Positions 8,093 through 17,521 of a stretch of 64,000 nt of DNA are shown here, piece by piece (position 1 is the first letter of the stretch; the number at the start of each line of letters is the position of its first letter). Under the pieces are notes generated by a model. The model had not been told where the DNA came from. It ran no database searches and worked only from the letters and a program-made list of their open reading frames with translations. Origin of the DNA: Aquisphaera giovannonii (GTDB taxonomy: Bacteria > Planctomycetota > Planctomycetia > Isosphaerales > Isosphaeraceae); contig NZ_CP042997.1 in the NCBI RefSeq assembly GCF_008087625.1, positions 8,370,001-8,434,000 on the forward strand, read 5' to 3'. The position numbers and the translations under genes are program-made.

Positions 8093-10189
8093 TCAACGAG
8101 CGTGGAGCTCGATCTGCTTGCGGGCCTCCTCGGCGACGCGGTCGGCGGTGAAGCCGAACTCCTTGAGGAGGTCCTTGAGGGGCGCGGAGGCGCCGTAGGT
8201 CCGCATGCCGATGGTCGCGCCGCGGGCCCCCACGTACTTGGCCCAGCCGAACGAGCTGGCCTGCTCGACCGACACCCGGGCCATGACGTCCGGGGGCAGG
8301 ACGCTGTCGCGGTAGGCCTGGTCCTGGTCCTCGAAGAGCTCCCAGCAGGGGAAGCTGACGACGCGGGCCTTGACGCCCTCCTTCGTCAGCGTCTCGTAGG
8401 CCTCCACGCAGAGCGAGACCTCGCTGCCGGTGCCCATGAGGATCACGTCGGGCTTGCCGTCCGGCGCGTCGGCCAGGACGTAGGCGCCCTTCGCCAGTCC
8501 CGAGGCCGCGGCGTACTTCGAGCGGTCGAGCGTGGGGAGGTTCTGGCGGCTCAGGATGAAGGCCGCCGGCTTGTGCTTCTGCGGGATGACGACGCGCCAG
8601 GCCTCGGCCACCTCGTTGGCGTCGCAGGGGCGGATCACCATCAGGCCGGGCGTCGCCCGCAGCGACGGGAGCTGCTCGATCGGCTGGTGCGTCGGCCCGT
8701 CCTCGCCGACGCCGATCGAGTCGTGCGTGAACACGTAGATGACAGGCAGCTCCATGATGGCCGCCAGGCGGATGGGCGTCTTGCCGTAGTCGCTGAAGAT
8801 CAGGAAGCCGGAGCCGTACGGGCGGACCTTCACCGTGGCCATGCCGTTGAGGATGGCCCCCATGGCGTGCTCGCGGATGCCGAAGTGCATGTTCCGGCCG
8901 CCGTAGCTGCCGGCCTCGAAGCTGTCCACGTTCTTGAGCAAGGTCTTGGTGGAGGGCGCGAGGTCCGCCGCGCCGCCGATCAGCCAGGGCAGGTTCTTGG
9001 CGACCGCGTTGAGGACCTCGCCGGAGGTGTTCCGCGAGGCCTGCCCCTTGGGGTCGGCCGGGTAGGACGGTATGTCCTTGTCCCAGCCGTCGGGGAGCTC
9101 GCGGTGCTGGATCTTGTACAGCTCGTCGGCGAGCGCCGGGTACTTGGCCTTGTAGCCCTCGAGCTTCTGGAACCAGGCGTCGCGGAGCTCCTTGCCGCGG
9201 CGGCCGATCTTCTTGCGGAACTGCTCGTAGACGCCGTCGGGGACCAGGAACTTCTGGTCCTCGGGCCAGCCGTAGAACTTCTTGGTGAGGCGGATCTCGT
9301 CCTCGCCGAGCGGCTCGCCGTGGGCGCCCGCGGTGTCCTGCTTGTTGGGCGAGCCCCAGGCGATGTGGCTGTCGACGATGATCAGCGTCGGCCGGTCGTT
9401 CGTCTCGAGGAAGGTGTGGTAGGCCCGCTCCAGCAGCTCGATGTCGTTGGCGTCGCCGACGCGGACCACGTTCCAGTGGTAGGCCATGAACCGTTCGGCC
9501 ACGTCGTCGGTGAACGCCAGCTCGGTCGAGCCCTCGATGGTGATCCGGTTGTTGTCGTAGACCCAGCAGAGGTTCGAGAGCCGCAGGTGGCCGGCGATGG
9601 AGGCGGCCTCGTGGGAGATGCCCTCCATCATGTCGCCGTCGCTGCAGATCGCGTAGACGTTGTAGTCGATGATGTCTTCGAACCCGGGCTGGTTGTAGCG
9701 GCTCGCCAGCCAGCGTCCCGCGATCGCCATGCCCACCGAGTTGCCCACGCCCTGGCCGAGCGGGCCGGTCGTGGTCTCGACGCCCGAGGTCAGCCGGTAC
9801 TCGGGGTGCCCCGGGCACTTGCTGTGGAGCTGCCGGAACTTCTTGATATCGTCGAGCGAGACCGCCGGCGTGCCCAGGGCCTCGTAGTCCTCGTTGACCG
9901 ACTTCACGCCGGCGAGGTGCAGCAGCGAGTAGAGGAGCATCGACGCGTGGCCGCAGGAGAGGACGAAGCGGTCGCGGTTCGGCCAGACGGGGTCGCCCGG
10001 GTCGTACCGGAGGTGGTTCTGCCAGAGGCAGTACGCGACCGGCGCCAGCGCCATGGGCGTGCCCGGGTGCCCGGAGTTCGCGGCCTGCACGGCGTCCATC
10101 GCCAGGGTGCGCATCGTGTTGATCGCCAGCGCGTCCATCGGGTCCTTGGCGGAGGAAACCGGCTGCTTCGTGTTCCGTTCCGGGCTCAT
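8093..10189 (-). CDS. tkt: Transketolase
   Basis: 698 residues from ATG 10189. It is a thiamine-diphosphate enzyme that moves two-carbon units between sugar phosphates in the pentose phosphate pathway. Seen: [12 protein letters not shown] near the N-terminus, [15 protein letters not shown], the ThDP-binding block beginning SDGDMMEG and ending in YDNNRIT, and the pyrimidine-binding and C-terminal domains ([14 protein letters not shown], then [20 protein letters not shown]). Length is normal (about 660-700). A longer in-frame reading to 10477 has no family support. STAS and ROK kinase genes follow on the same strand. Confidence 0.97.
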   Translation of the reverse strand: MSPERNTKQPVSSAKDPMDALAINTMRTLAMDAVQAANSGHPGTPMALAPVAYCLWQNHLRYDPGDPVWPNRDRFVLSCGHASMLLYSLLHLAGVKSVNEDYEALGTPAVSLDDIKKFRQLHSKCPGHPEYRLTSGVETTTGPLGQGVGNSVGMAIAGRWLASRYNQPGFEDIIDYNVYAICSDGDMMEGISHEAASIAGHLRLSNLCWVYDNNRITIEGSTELAFTDDVAERFMAYHWNVVRVGDANDIELLERAYHTFLETNDRPTLIIVDSHIAWGSPNKQDTAGAHGEPLGEDEIRLTKKFYGWPEDQKFLVPDGVYEQFRKKIGRRGKELRDAWFQKLEGYKAKYPALADELYKIQHRELPDGWDKDIPSYPADPKGQASRNTSGEVLNAVAKNLPWLIGGAADLAPSTKTLLKNVDSFEAGSYGGRNMHFGIREHAMGAILNGMATVKVRPYGSGFLIFSDYGKTPIRLAAIMELPVIYVFTHDSIGVGEDGPTHQPIEQLPSLRATPGLMVIRPCDANEVAEAWRVVIPQKHKPAAFILSRQNLPTLDRSKYAAASGLAKGAYVLADAPDGKPDVILMGTGSEVSLCVEAYETLTKEGVKARVVSFPCWELFEDQDQAYRDSVLPPDVMARVSVEQASSFGWAKYVGARGATIGMRTYGASAPLKDLLKEFGFTADRVAEEARKQIELHAR

Positions 10190-10543
10190 GCGTCGATCGA
10201 CTCCAAGACAGTCCCCGCGTGACGCCGCGGGCTCTCGCGGCGCCGGGCCGTTGAGGCCCCTTCCCGCCCTTCCGTGCGGTCCGGTTCGGCTCCGGTCCAA
10301 GGTGATTGTTATAACCCCTGGCGGCGCGTGACCGCTACGCCCGACCGGTGAATTCGGGCTCGCCCAAACGCCTCCCGGCTCCCCCCGACGCTCCTCCGAG
10401 ACGGGCCCCGCGCCGGGTAGATCCGGGGAGGCCGGGCCCGAGGCACTCCCGCCCCGCTCCTTGCATTGCCCCGCCATGCATGTTTACCTCATCCGGCCCG
10501 AACTGCGGGCCGGGGCACGACGAAATCGAAGGAGAAGTCAGCG
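10190..10543. other. 354-bp divergent intergenic region
   Basis: Separates tkt (minus) and the retropepsin-like gene (plus). It contains one AT-rich spot, TTATAA at 10309-10314, which could serve as a -10 in either direction. No good -35 is visible on either strand. A clear ribosome site (GAAGGAGAAG) ends the region before 10544. Confidence 0.4.
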
Positions 10544-11266
10544 ATGAGTCCCAGGATTGTCGCGCCGTCGATCTTCCTCTCCGGGGCGTGCGCGGCCGCG
10601 ATCGCGGCGGATGGGAAGCCCGACAGGGCCGCCGAGCCGGCGTCGAATCCGCGATATCAGGTCTCGGCGGCGGGGAGCTCCCTGGTGCTGCTGGACGTAA
10701 CGTCCGGCTCGACGTGGATCCTCGGGCAGGCCAGGGACGGGGGGAAGGCGTGGCTGCCCATCCCGCGCGGGGACGGGAAGGAGGTCCGCGAGGTGCCCGA
10801 TTCGCTGCCGGCGGCCCCCTTCGCCCCCCCGCCGGACCTCCGCCGGTTCCTCGAATCCCAGGGATACAAGCGAATCCCCCTGCGCCGCATGGCGTCGGGG
10901 TACCTGACAACCGGCGCGAAGCTCAACGGCAAGGAACTCACCCTCGTGATCGACACGGGAGCTCCCAATACGCACCTGGACAGGGAAAGGACGCGGGAGC
11001 TGGGGCTGAAGTGGATGGAGCGGGGCGACGGCAAGGCCGCGGGGAGCGACCAGGGCACGGCGGTCGCGGTCGTGCAGGCCATCGAGGTCGGCCAGGCCCG
11101 CAGCGGACCGATCCGCATCGGGATCCACAGCATGGCCGAGACCAATCGCGCCGTCCAACCCTACGGCGACGGGCCCGTCGACGGTGTCCTCGGCGCCGAC
11201 GTCCTGGACCCGGCGTGGGCCGTGATCGACTATCGCAAGTGCGAGCTGTATCTCCGGGACCGCTGA
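10544..11266 (+). CDS. Secreted retropepsin-like aspartic protease
   Basis: 240 residues from ATG 10544, preceded by GGAG 7 bases upstream. The N-terminus is signal-like (SIFLSGACAAAIAADG). After a spacer, a retropepsin-type half begins with TLVIDTGAPNTHLD, the DTG catalytic motif (D137), and ends with DGVLGADVLDPAWAVIDYRK, matching the single-domain retroviral-type aspartyl proteases found in bacteria. Such enzymes act as dimers and need only one DTG per chain. Substrate is unknown. The divergent neighbour is tkt. Confidence 0.75.
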   Translation: MSPRIVAPSIFLSGACAAAIAADGKPDRAAEPASNPRYQVSAAGSSLVLLDVTSGSTWILGQARDGGKAWLPIPRGDGKEVREVPDSLPAAPFAPPPDLRRFLESQGYKRIPLRRMASGYLTTGAKLNGKELTLVIDTGAPNTHLDRERTRELGLKWMERGDGKAAGSDQGTAVAVVQAIEVGQARSGPIRIGIHSMAETNRAVQPYGDGPVDGVLGADVLDPAWAVIDYRKCELYLRDR

Positions 11267-11435
11267 GGGCGGGGCGTCATGCCATCCGTAAGGGGCATCC
11301 CCGGAACGGCTTGTGTGTCCATTAGCTGCAGCTTAACTGCGGCTCATGGTCGGTTAAGGTTGGGACCCTATCCTTGCTCCAGCGAACGGCCGCGGGGCTT
11401 GCCCGCGGTCCGCCGGACTGCTGGAGGAAGCCGCC

Positions 11436-11720
11436 ATGACTGCCACCGCCCTCGAGCTCATCGTGATGCCCGTTTTCTGGTGTTTCCTCTACAGCCTCGC
11501 TGTCGGATTCGTCCTCAGCAAGCTGATCGCCGGCGTGACCTTCGCCGCCACGCGGCTGCACGCAACGACTCGCGGCCGTACTGCCGGGGGGCCGGATTGG
11601 TCGATCGGCGATGCCGGGCTCGGCGGGTACGACCGGCGTTCGAGTCTGGCCGCTTCGACGACGCGTCCCGGTGCCGGGCGATCGCGCCGATCGGACTCGA
11701 CGGCATGCGCCGGGCTATAG
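11436..11720 (+). CDS. Small membrane protein of unknown function
   Basis: 94 residues starting at ATG 11436 behind a good ribosome site (GGAGGAAG). One hydrophobic segment (roughly residues 6-36) is followed by a Gly/Arg/Ser-rich tail with no recognisable domain. I do not recognise it. The clear Shine-Dalgarno and membrane segment favour a real gene, but the tail composition is close to what random high-GC sequence gives. It ends just before the response regulator at 11766. Confidence 0.45.
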   Translation: MTATALELIVMPVFWCFLYSLAVGFVLSKLIAGVTFAATRLHATTRGRTAGGPDWSIGDAGLGGYDRRSSLAASTTRPGAGRSRRSDSTACAGL

Positions 11721-11723
11721 AAT
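11718..11723 (+). promoter_or_regulatory. Possible -10 element (TAGAAT) before the OmpR-type regulator
   Basis: The sequence CTATAGAATG at 11715-11724 lies 43 bases before the response regulator start. No strong -35 is seen. It overlaps the end of the preceding small frame. Confidence 0.35.
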
Positions 11724-11765
11724 GCACCGGGCCGGGATGAATTCGACGTCGAGCGAGGTCGAGCC

Positions 11766-12455
11766 ATGGGGATCCGCATCCTGACGGTCGAGGACGACGA
11801 GCTGATCGCCGAGACCCTCGTTCGGGGCCTCCGCGAGGAGGGCTTCGCCGTGGAGCATGCCCCCGACGGCGGGGCGGCCGTCGCGGCGCTCCAGGCGGGG
11901 GCGTGGGACCTCGTGATCCTCGACTGGTGGCTGCCCGGCGAGGACGGGCTGGAGGTGCTCCGCCGGTTCCGACGCCGCGATCGGGAGACGCCGGTCCTCT
12001 TCCTGACGGCGAGGGACGCGGTGCCCGACCGGGTCCGCGGGCTCAACGGCGGCGCGGACGATTACCTCTGCAAGCCGTTCGCCTTCGACGAGCTGCTGGC
12101 CCGCGTCCGCGCCCTGCTCCGCCGCGGCGAGGGGAGGGCCGGCACCGAGCTGAGCTTCGGCGACGTGGAACTCGACCTCGCCACCCAGAAGGCCTCCCGG
12201 GACGGCCATCCGCTGGACCTCAAGGCGAAGGAGTACGCCCTCCTCGTCTACTTCCTCCGCCATCCCGGCCAGGTCCTCTCGCGGACGAGGATCTACGAGC
12301 ACGTCTGGGACGAGCGCTACGACGGGATCTCGAACACGCTCGAGGTCCACGTCTTCGAGCTGCGGAAGAAGCTCGAGGCCCGCGGCGGCCCCCGGCTGAT
12401 CCACACGCTGCGGGGCCGCGGCTACGTCTTCGGCGACCCGCCGGGGGAGGGGTGA
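11766..12455 (+). CDS. OmpR-family response regulator
   Basis: 229 residues. The receiver has acidic pair E9-D10-D11, phospho-acceptor D53 (LVILDWWLPGEDG), T81 and K103 (DDYLCKPF). The C-terminal winged helix (about 125-225) has the typical EYALLVYFLRHPGQVLSR and ends LIHTLRGRGYVF. It should control transcription when phosphorylated by the sensor kinase whose start overlaps its stop codon (TGATG). Regulon unknown. Confidence 0.95.
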   Translation: MGIRILTVEDDELIAETLVRGLREEGFAVEHAPDGGAAVAALQAGAWDLVILDWWLPGEDGLEVLRRFRRRDRETPVLFLTARDAVPDRVRGLNGGADDYLCKPFAFDELLARVRALLRRGEGRAGTELSFGDVELDLATQKASRDGHPLDLKAKEYALLVYFLRHPGQVLSRTRIYEHVWDERYDGISNTLEVHVFELRKKLEARGGPRLIHTLRGRGYVFGDPPGEG

Positions 12456-13942
12456 TGAGCCTGGCCAGCCGCCTCTCGCTCTTCTTCCTCGCGTCGCTCG
12501 CCGTCGTGCTGGTGGGCTTTTCCGCGGCCCTTTACATCCTGGGCCGGTCGTATCTGACGAGGCAGGTGGACCAGCGGCTGGAGAAGGCCCTGGACGCGCT
12601 GGAAGACGCCGTCGCCGTGGACTCCGACGGCCTGGAATGGGAGCCCCGGGACCGCAGGCTCTCGCTGGGCATGGACACGAGGCTGGAGGACATCCGCTGG
12701 ATCGTCCAGGATGGACGCGGTGCCGAGATCGATCGCTCGCCGGACGCCCGCGGCGAGGGCTTCCCGCCGCCGATCGCCCCCGGGAGCCTGGCGATCCCGC
12801 CGGGCAACGAGACCGCGCACGCGGACGTCGCCGGATGGCGGCTCGCGAGGCACCACCTGCAACTCAAGGAGCTGCTCCGCCAGATGGCCAGGTCGCCGGA
12901 GGAGATCGACGAGGACGGCTACGAGGAGCTCCTCCTCACCGTCGGCGTCTCGATCGCCCCCATGGAGGCCGGCCTCCGCATGCTCGGGCTGGCCCTGATC
13001 GCCATCCCGGCGGCCCTCTGGCTCCTCTGCGCCGCGGCCGGCCGGTGGCTCTGCCGCAGGGCGCTCGCCCCGCTCGACCGGATGGCCGCCCACGCCCGCG
13101 AGCTGGCCGCGACCGACCACCCGGGGGGGCTGCCGGTGCCCCGGACGGGCGACGAGCTGGAGGAGCTCGGCCGGGCCTTCAACGAGCTCCTCGGCCACCG
13201 GGAGGAGGCCCTCGAGCGGCAGCGGCGGTTCGCGGGCGACGCCTCGCACCAGCTCCGCACGCCGCTGGCCGGGCTCCTCGGCTTCATCGAGGTCGTCCGC
13301 CGGAGGCCGCGGCCGGCGGAGGAATACGAGCAGACGCTGGACCGCGTGCATCGCGAGGCCGGCCGGCTGAGCCAGATCGTGGAGTCCCTCCTGTTCCTCG
13401 CCCGGGCCGACGCGGAGGCCGCCTGCCCGGAGTGCGAGCCCATCGACCTCGGCTCGTGGCTCCCCGGCGTGCTCGACGCCTGGTCGAGCCATGCCAGGGC
13501 CGCGGACCTCCGCGTCGAGATCGCGGATCCATCACCGGTCGCCGGGGCACACCCGCCCCTGCTCTCCCAGGCGATCGGGAACCTCGTGGACAACGCGCTG
13601 AAGTACAGTGAGCCCGGCTCGCCCGTGACGGTCTCATGCCGGCGGGATAGCGCCACCGTGCTCGTCGCGATCGAGGACCGCGGCTGCGGGATGACTCCCG
13701 AGGAGGCCTCCGCGGCCTTCGAGCCGTTCTACCGATCGCCGCGAGCCCGCAAGCTCGGGCGATCCGGCGTGGGCCTGGGCCTCGCGGTCGTCCGCCGCAT
13801 CGTCGCCGCCTCGGGGGGCACGATCGCCGTCGAGAGCGAGCCCGGCCGCGGCAGCCGGTTCCTCCTCCGCCTGCCGGCGGCCGAGGCCGCGACCGGCGAT
13901 GCGGTCCCGATCCCGCCTTGTGCCGTCAGGGCCTCGACGTAA
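12455..13942 (+). CDS. Membrane sensor histidine kinase
   Basis: 495 residues, start ATG 12455 sharing one base with the regulator stop, with GGGGGAGG upstream. An N-terminal membrane segment (about 9-32) and a second (about 170-195) enclose a periplasmic sensor region of roughly 135 residues. A HAMP linker follows, then the phospho-acceptor H265 in FAGDASHQLRTPLAG and an ATPase domain with N box (GNLVDNALKYSEPG), DRGCGMTP and GVGLGLAVV. Layout resembles the heavy-metal/EnvZ-like HK group. It forms a translationally coupled pair with the upstream regulator. Signal unknown. Confidence 0.93.
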   Translation: MSLASRLSLFFLASLAVVLVGFSAALYILGRSYLTRQVDQRLEKALDALEDAVAVDSDGLEWEPRDRRLSLGMDTRLEDIRWIVQDGRGAEIDRSPDARGEGFPPPIAPGSLAIPPGNETAHADVAGWRLARHHLQLKELLRQMARSPEEIDEDGYEELLLTVGVSIAPMEAGLRMLGLALIAIPAALWLLCAAAGRWLCRRALAPLDRMAAHARELAATDHPGGLPVPRTGDELEELGRAFNELLGHREEALERQRRFAGDASHQLRTPLAGLLGFIEVVRRRPRPAEEYEQTLDRVHREAGRLSQIVESLLFLARADAEAACPECEPIDLGSWLPGVLDAWSSHARAADLRVEIADPSPVAGAHPPLLSQAIGNLVDNALKYSEPGSPVTVSCRRDSATVLVAIEDRGCGMTPEEASAAFEPFYRSPRARKLGRSGVGLGLAVVRRIVAASGGTIAVESEPGRGSRFLLRLPAAEAATGDAVPIPPCAVRAST

Positions 13943-13996
13943 GATGCGTCGCGTCGCCGCCCCTTCCTCTTCGGATCGAGTCAGTCGGAGGATGGA

Positions 13997-14434
13997 ATGA
14001 CGCCGAAGCGGTCCGTCTCGCTCGTGGTCCCGATGGCCGTGCTCGCCACCCTCGCCGCCGGGGCCGTCGCCGGGCCGCTCTCGCGAGGGCCTCAGATCCC
14101 CGTCAAGACATCGGAGCTGAGCGTTCTGGTCTATCGCGGCGGCCATGTCGTCGAGCGGCGTCAGCTTGCCCCGGGCTCGGAGGCCTCTGTTGCCATCGAC
14201 GGGGCACTGTCCCGGCGAGGCTGGACGACGAGCTTCCTCACGTACGCGCCGTCGGTCTACCTCCAGGACTCGAAGGGCCAGTTCACGATCAACGTCTCCG
14301 GCGAGCTCCTGATCATCAACGATTCCACGGGACGATGGCCCCGGCAGAGGATCCGCACGCTCGATGAGGAAGAGGCCCGGTCGATCCGCCGGGCCCTCAG
14401 GGCGGAACTCGGAACACCGTCCGATCTTCCTTGA
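13997..14434 (+). CDS. Secreted protein of unknown function
   Basis: 145 residues from ATG 13997 with a strong GGAGG site. The N-terminus is a classic signal peptide (SVSLVVPMAVLATLAAGAVAG). The mature part (about 120 residues) includes ELLIINDSTGRWPRQRIRTL and no motif I recognise. It follows the two-component pair on the same strand and converges with the ECF fusion gene, whose stop is 7 bases away. Being carried behind the OmpR/HK pair suggests, but does not show, a link to it. Confidence 0.7.
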   Translation: MTPKRSVSLVVPMAVLATLAAGAVAGPLSRGPQIPVKTSELSVLVYRGGHVVERRQLAPGSEASVAIDGALSRRGWTTSFLTYAPSVYLQDSKGQFTINVSGELLIINDSTGRWPRQRIRTLDEEEARSIRRALRAELGTPSDLP

Positions 14435-14441
14435 CCCGGCC

Positions 14442-17417
14442 TCACCTCCAGTCGGGCCCTGCGGCCGCTCTCTGCCCGGGGAAGGTCAGGAGCGTGCGAT
14501 GGGCCCCGTCCAGCTCGAGGATATCCAGGCGCCCATGGTCTTCGGGCTTCTCCCCGTCGATCGCAACCACCAGTTGATGCCCATCCGGGGACCAGCAGGC
14601 GGACGCGGACTGGGTGCCGGTCTCGAGGAGGCGACGGGGGCCTCGGCCATCGCCAGCAACGTCGATGATCCAGATTCCCCTGCGATCCGCCGTCGGCCCG
14701 TCCGTGTAAACGATCCGGCGCCCGTCGGGCGAGAACCTCGCGTCGAAGGGATTGCCCCCGTCGGTCAACCGGGCCATGTTCAGACCGTCGAGCCAAATGA
14801 GATAGAGCTGCCATCCAACCTTAGCGCCCCGCGAGGACGCCGTCAGAAGCGTTTTCCCGTCGGCCGACCAGTCCAGCACCATATCATCGGGAGGAATCTT
14901 CAGGACCTGTCTGTCGGTCCCGTCGGCGTTCACGCGCACCGATTCGAAGACCCACCGATGAAGCTTCTCGTCCTGGACGCCCACGCTGACGAGGAGCTGC
15001 CGCCCGTCGGGCGACCAGACCGGCGTCGCCCCGCCGCCGTCGGCGTTCAGGGGCAGGACCTTCCGCGGCTCGCCGCCCGCGGTCGAGCGGATCCAGACGT
15101 ATTGATGGTGCCGTTCCGGGAAGGCCTCGACGGACCGGTCGATGGCCGTGTAGGCGACGTTCTTCCCGTCCGGCGAGACGCGGACGCCGTTCGAGAAGGC
15201 GTCGAAGACCTTCGTGACCTCGGCCGTGTTGGGATCGACGGCCACGACGGACGGGACCGGCATGCCCTCCCCATTGGTGCCGAGGCTCGCCGTCGTGTAG
15301 ATCCGGCCGGTCGCCGCGTGTTCGGTTGCCTTGGCCGCCGGCAGGGACGGTCGAGGCGGGGCCGGCTCGGGCGAGGACTTCAGGATCGACCGCTCGCCGA
15401 AGGCGGCGAGGCGGACCGGCTTGCCCCCCTTCATGATGTACGCGACCCGCTCGTTGTGGTCCAGGATCAGGTCGCCGTCCTCAAGCCCGAGCCCCCGCTC
15501 GTCGAACTGGTGGGGATCGAGCGGCCGGTTCACGGCACAATCCTTCAGCCGGGCCTCCAGCCCGCGGGACAGGACGCCGTCGGGCCGATAGCTCGTCGCG
15601 TTCATGCTTTCGGGAACATAAACGTCGCCGATGCGTTTCCAGCCCCACTCGATCTTCGACTCGGGCGTGCCGTCCTCCTTTCCGGATGTCCGGACGTGGC
15701 TCACCGGGTTGTATCCGGCCTGCGGGCTCCAGACGGTGGTGGCCGTGAGGGACGCCTCGCCCGGGTTGCCGAAGCTCATGCTCCCGCAATACCACGTCCC
15801 GCCCGGTCCCGCCGCCCTCAGGAGCCTGAGCCGCTCGGCGACGGTCTTCAACGACTCGGCCCCTTGCAGCCCCTTCAGGGCCTGGGCGTAGAGTTCCGGC
15901 TCGCTCCAGATCGTGTTCCCGGGATCGGTCTTGAAGAAGTCCCGCGGGTCGGGCTCGCCGCCCTCCCGCATCCTCGCCTCGCGCTCCGGGAAGCGCTTCG
16001 CCATCCGCTTGTTCTGGGCGTCCGGGTGGTCGGGGAGGAACGAAGATGTGGCCCGTTCCTTGGGGTCGAAGTCGAGGTAGGTGGTCGGCGTGAGGATCGA
16101 CCTGTGGTCTCGCGCCCCCACGTTGGGGATCGTAACCTCGTCGTGCGTGCCCGGCACGAGGAACCGCATCCGGCTCGTTTCCAGGTCGCGGTAGAGGGAA
16201 TCGGCGGCGGGATCGAACGCGAAGGCGAGGGTCCGGTCGAACTCCTGGATCAGCGGGCCACGATGCTTGCCGCCCCGGGCAGCCGGCGGCAACTGGCTGA
16301 CGAAGTTCTCGTCCAGGTACTTGCGGACCACGACCGCGTAGGAACCCTTCCACGTCCGGATCTTCTCGTAATTCCCCCTCGACTGCTCGGCGAGGCGCTG
16401 GAGGATCCCCTGCATCTCGTCCGGGGCGACCTCGGCCCACGCCAGCCCTCGCCAGGGGGGCACGGCCTCGGCCGCGGGACGGGGCCGGGGCGCCTCGGCA
16501 ATCTCCGTCGCCCCCAGCTCGTGCCGAATCCGCGGCAGGTCCGGCGGAGGCAAGGGCGCGGGTGCTCCCCGGAGCCATGGCCGGGCTCCGGCGATCACGG
16601 CGGCCAGAGCGGCGATCACGCCCAACGTCATCCTCAGCTTGGTCAGGATCATGGATCTCATGACTCCTCGTGCCATGGAGGCGACCGCCCCCGTACCCAG
16701 ACCCGATTGCGCCGCGGCCCGGACGGCCTCCGCGACGAGCGAGGCCGGAGGACCCGCGGCGTTTGCGTTCGCGACCAGGCCGGCCTCGACGAGGCCCATG
16801 GCCGGCGCCACGCCCCGGCGGGCCAGCCGGGACCGGAGCCGCTCGCGGCCCCTCGCCAGGCGGCTCTGCACCGTGCCGAGCGGGCATCCCAGCCTCCGGG
16901 ACGCCTGCGACGGGGAGAGCCCTTCGAAGTAGCAGAGGACGACGGCCTCCTGGCAGTTCCGCGGCAGCCGGTTCACCTCCTCGTGGAGGACCTCGGCCAG
17001 GTCCCCGGCCCCGTCCTCGCGGACCGTCCAGGCGGCGAGCTCGCCGGCCCGGCGCTCGTGCTTCTGTCGTCGCGCCGCGGCCGCGCGAGCCGCCAGGGAG
17101 ACCCGGTAGGCCACCTGGTGCAGCCACGGCCCGAGCGAGCCGTTCACGCGCAGCGAGGGGGCCCGTCGTGCCAGGACGAGGAAGCTCGCCTGGAAGGCGT
17201 CGTCGGCCTGATGGGGATCGCGGAGGACCGATCGGCAGACCGACAGCACCATCGGCCCGTGCCGCTCGACGAGCACCGCGAAGGCCAGCTCCGCCGCCTC
17301 GCCGTCCCGGGCCGCGAACCGCTCCAGCAGGCGGCCGTCGGCCAGATTCCCGACCGCCCCCGCGCCGAACAGCGTCCGGAGCCGACCGCCGGCCGTCTCG
17401 TCCTCGGTTTCGCCCAT
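14442..17417 (-). CDS. ECF sigma factor fused to membrane segment and C-terminal beta-propeller
   Basis: 991 residues from ATG 17417 (GGGAG 6 bases upstream; an ATG at 17447 is possible but its GGAG is too close). Residues about 30-117 are sigma region 2 (DPHQADDAFQASFLVLARR) and 147-199 are region 4 (LPRNCQEAVVLCYFEGLS, then GTVQSRLARGRERLRSRL). A short linker leads to one hydrophobic segment (263-278). About 350 residues of unrecognised sequence follow. The last 320 residues carry PD40/TolB-like propeller blades (repeated SPDGK/WSPDGR/SADGK). Sigma domain inside and propeller outside the membrane is the natural reading. Such fusions are known from planctomycetes. No separate anti-sigma gene is adjacent, so the C-terminal part may supply control. 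Confidence 0.9.
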   Translation of the reverse strand: MGETEDETAGGRLRTLFGAGAVGNLADGRLLERFAARDGEAAELAFAVLVERHGPMVLSVCRSVLRDPHQADDAFQASFLVLARRAPSLRVNGSLGPWLHQVAYRVSLAARAAAARRQKHERRAGELAAWTVREDGAGDLAEVLHEEVNRLPRNCQEAVVLCYFEGLSPSQASRRLGCPLGTVQSRLARGRERLRSRLARRGVAPAMGLVEAGLVANANAAGPPASLVAEAVRAAAQSGLGTGAVASMARGVMRSMILTKLRMTLGVIAALAAVIAGARPWLRGAPAPLPPPDLPRIRHELGATEIAEAPRPRPAAEAVPPWRGLAWAEVAPDEMQGILQRLAEQSRGNYEKIRTWKGSYAVVVRKYLDENFVSQLPPAARGGKHRGPLIQEFDRTLAFAFDPAADSLYRDLETSRMRFLVPGTHDEVTIPNVGARDHRSILTPTTYLDFDPKERATSSFLPDHPDAQNKRMAKRFPEREARMREGGEPDPRDFFKTDPGNTIWSEPELYAQALKGLQGAESLKTVAERLRLLRAAGPGGTWYCGSMSFGNPGEASLTATTVWSPQAGYNPVSHVRTSGKEDGTPESKIEWGWKRIGDVYVPESMNATSYRPDGVLSRGLEARLKDCAVNRPLDPHQFDERGLGLEDGDLILDHNERVAYIMKGGKPVRLAAFGERSILKSSPEPAPPRPSLPAAKATEHAATGRIYTTASLGTNGEGMPVPSVVAVDPNTAEVTKVFDAFSNGVRVSPDGKNVAYTAIDRSVEAFPERHHQYVWIRSTAGGEPRKVLPLNADGGGATPVWSPDGRQLLVSVGVQDEKLHRWVFESVRVNADGTDRQVLKIPPDDMVLDWSADGKTLLTASSRGAKVGWQLYLIWLDGLNMARLTDGGNPFDARFSPDGRRIVYTDGPTADRRGIWIIDVAGDGRGPRRLLETGTQSASACWSPDGHQLVVAIDGEKPEDHGRLDILELDGAHRTLLTFPGQRAAAGPDWR

Positions 17418-17521
17418 CCCGTGCTCCCGGCGGACGCCCTCACGCATCTCCGACGATAAATGTCGCGAGGAGCCGGAGAGAGTCCACGATCTCCGAGATT
17501 CTCGAGGGCCGGCGCCGAATT

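Noticed and set aside
7853-10222. 789-codon plus-strand frame
   Set aside because: Antisense to transketolase, which has complete family motifs.
10309-10315. TTATAAC as -10 for tkt or the retropepsin gene
   Set aside because: Good -10 on either strand but no acceptable -35 at 16-18 bp in either direction; mentioned only in the gap entry.
14364-17459. 1031-codon plus-strand open frame
   Set aside because: Antisense to the ECF-propeller gene. Composition is Arg/Gly/Pro/Asp-rich without any domain, typical of high-GC antisense frames.
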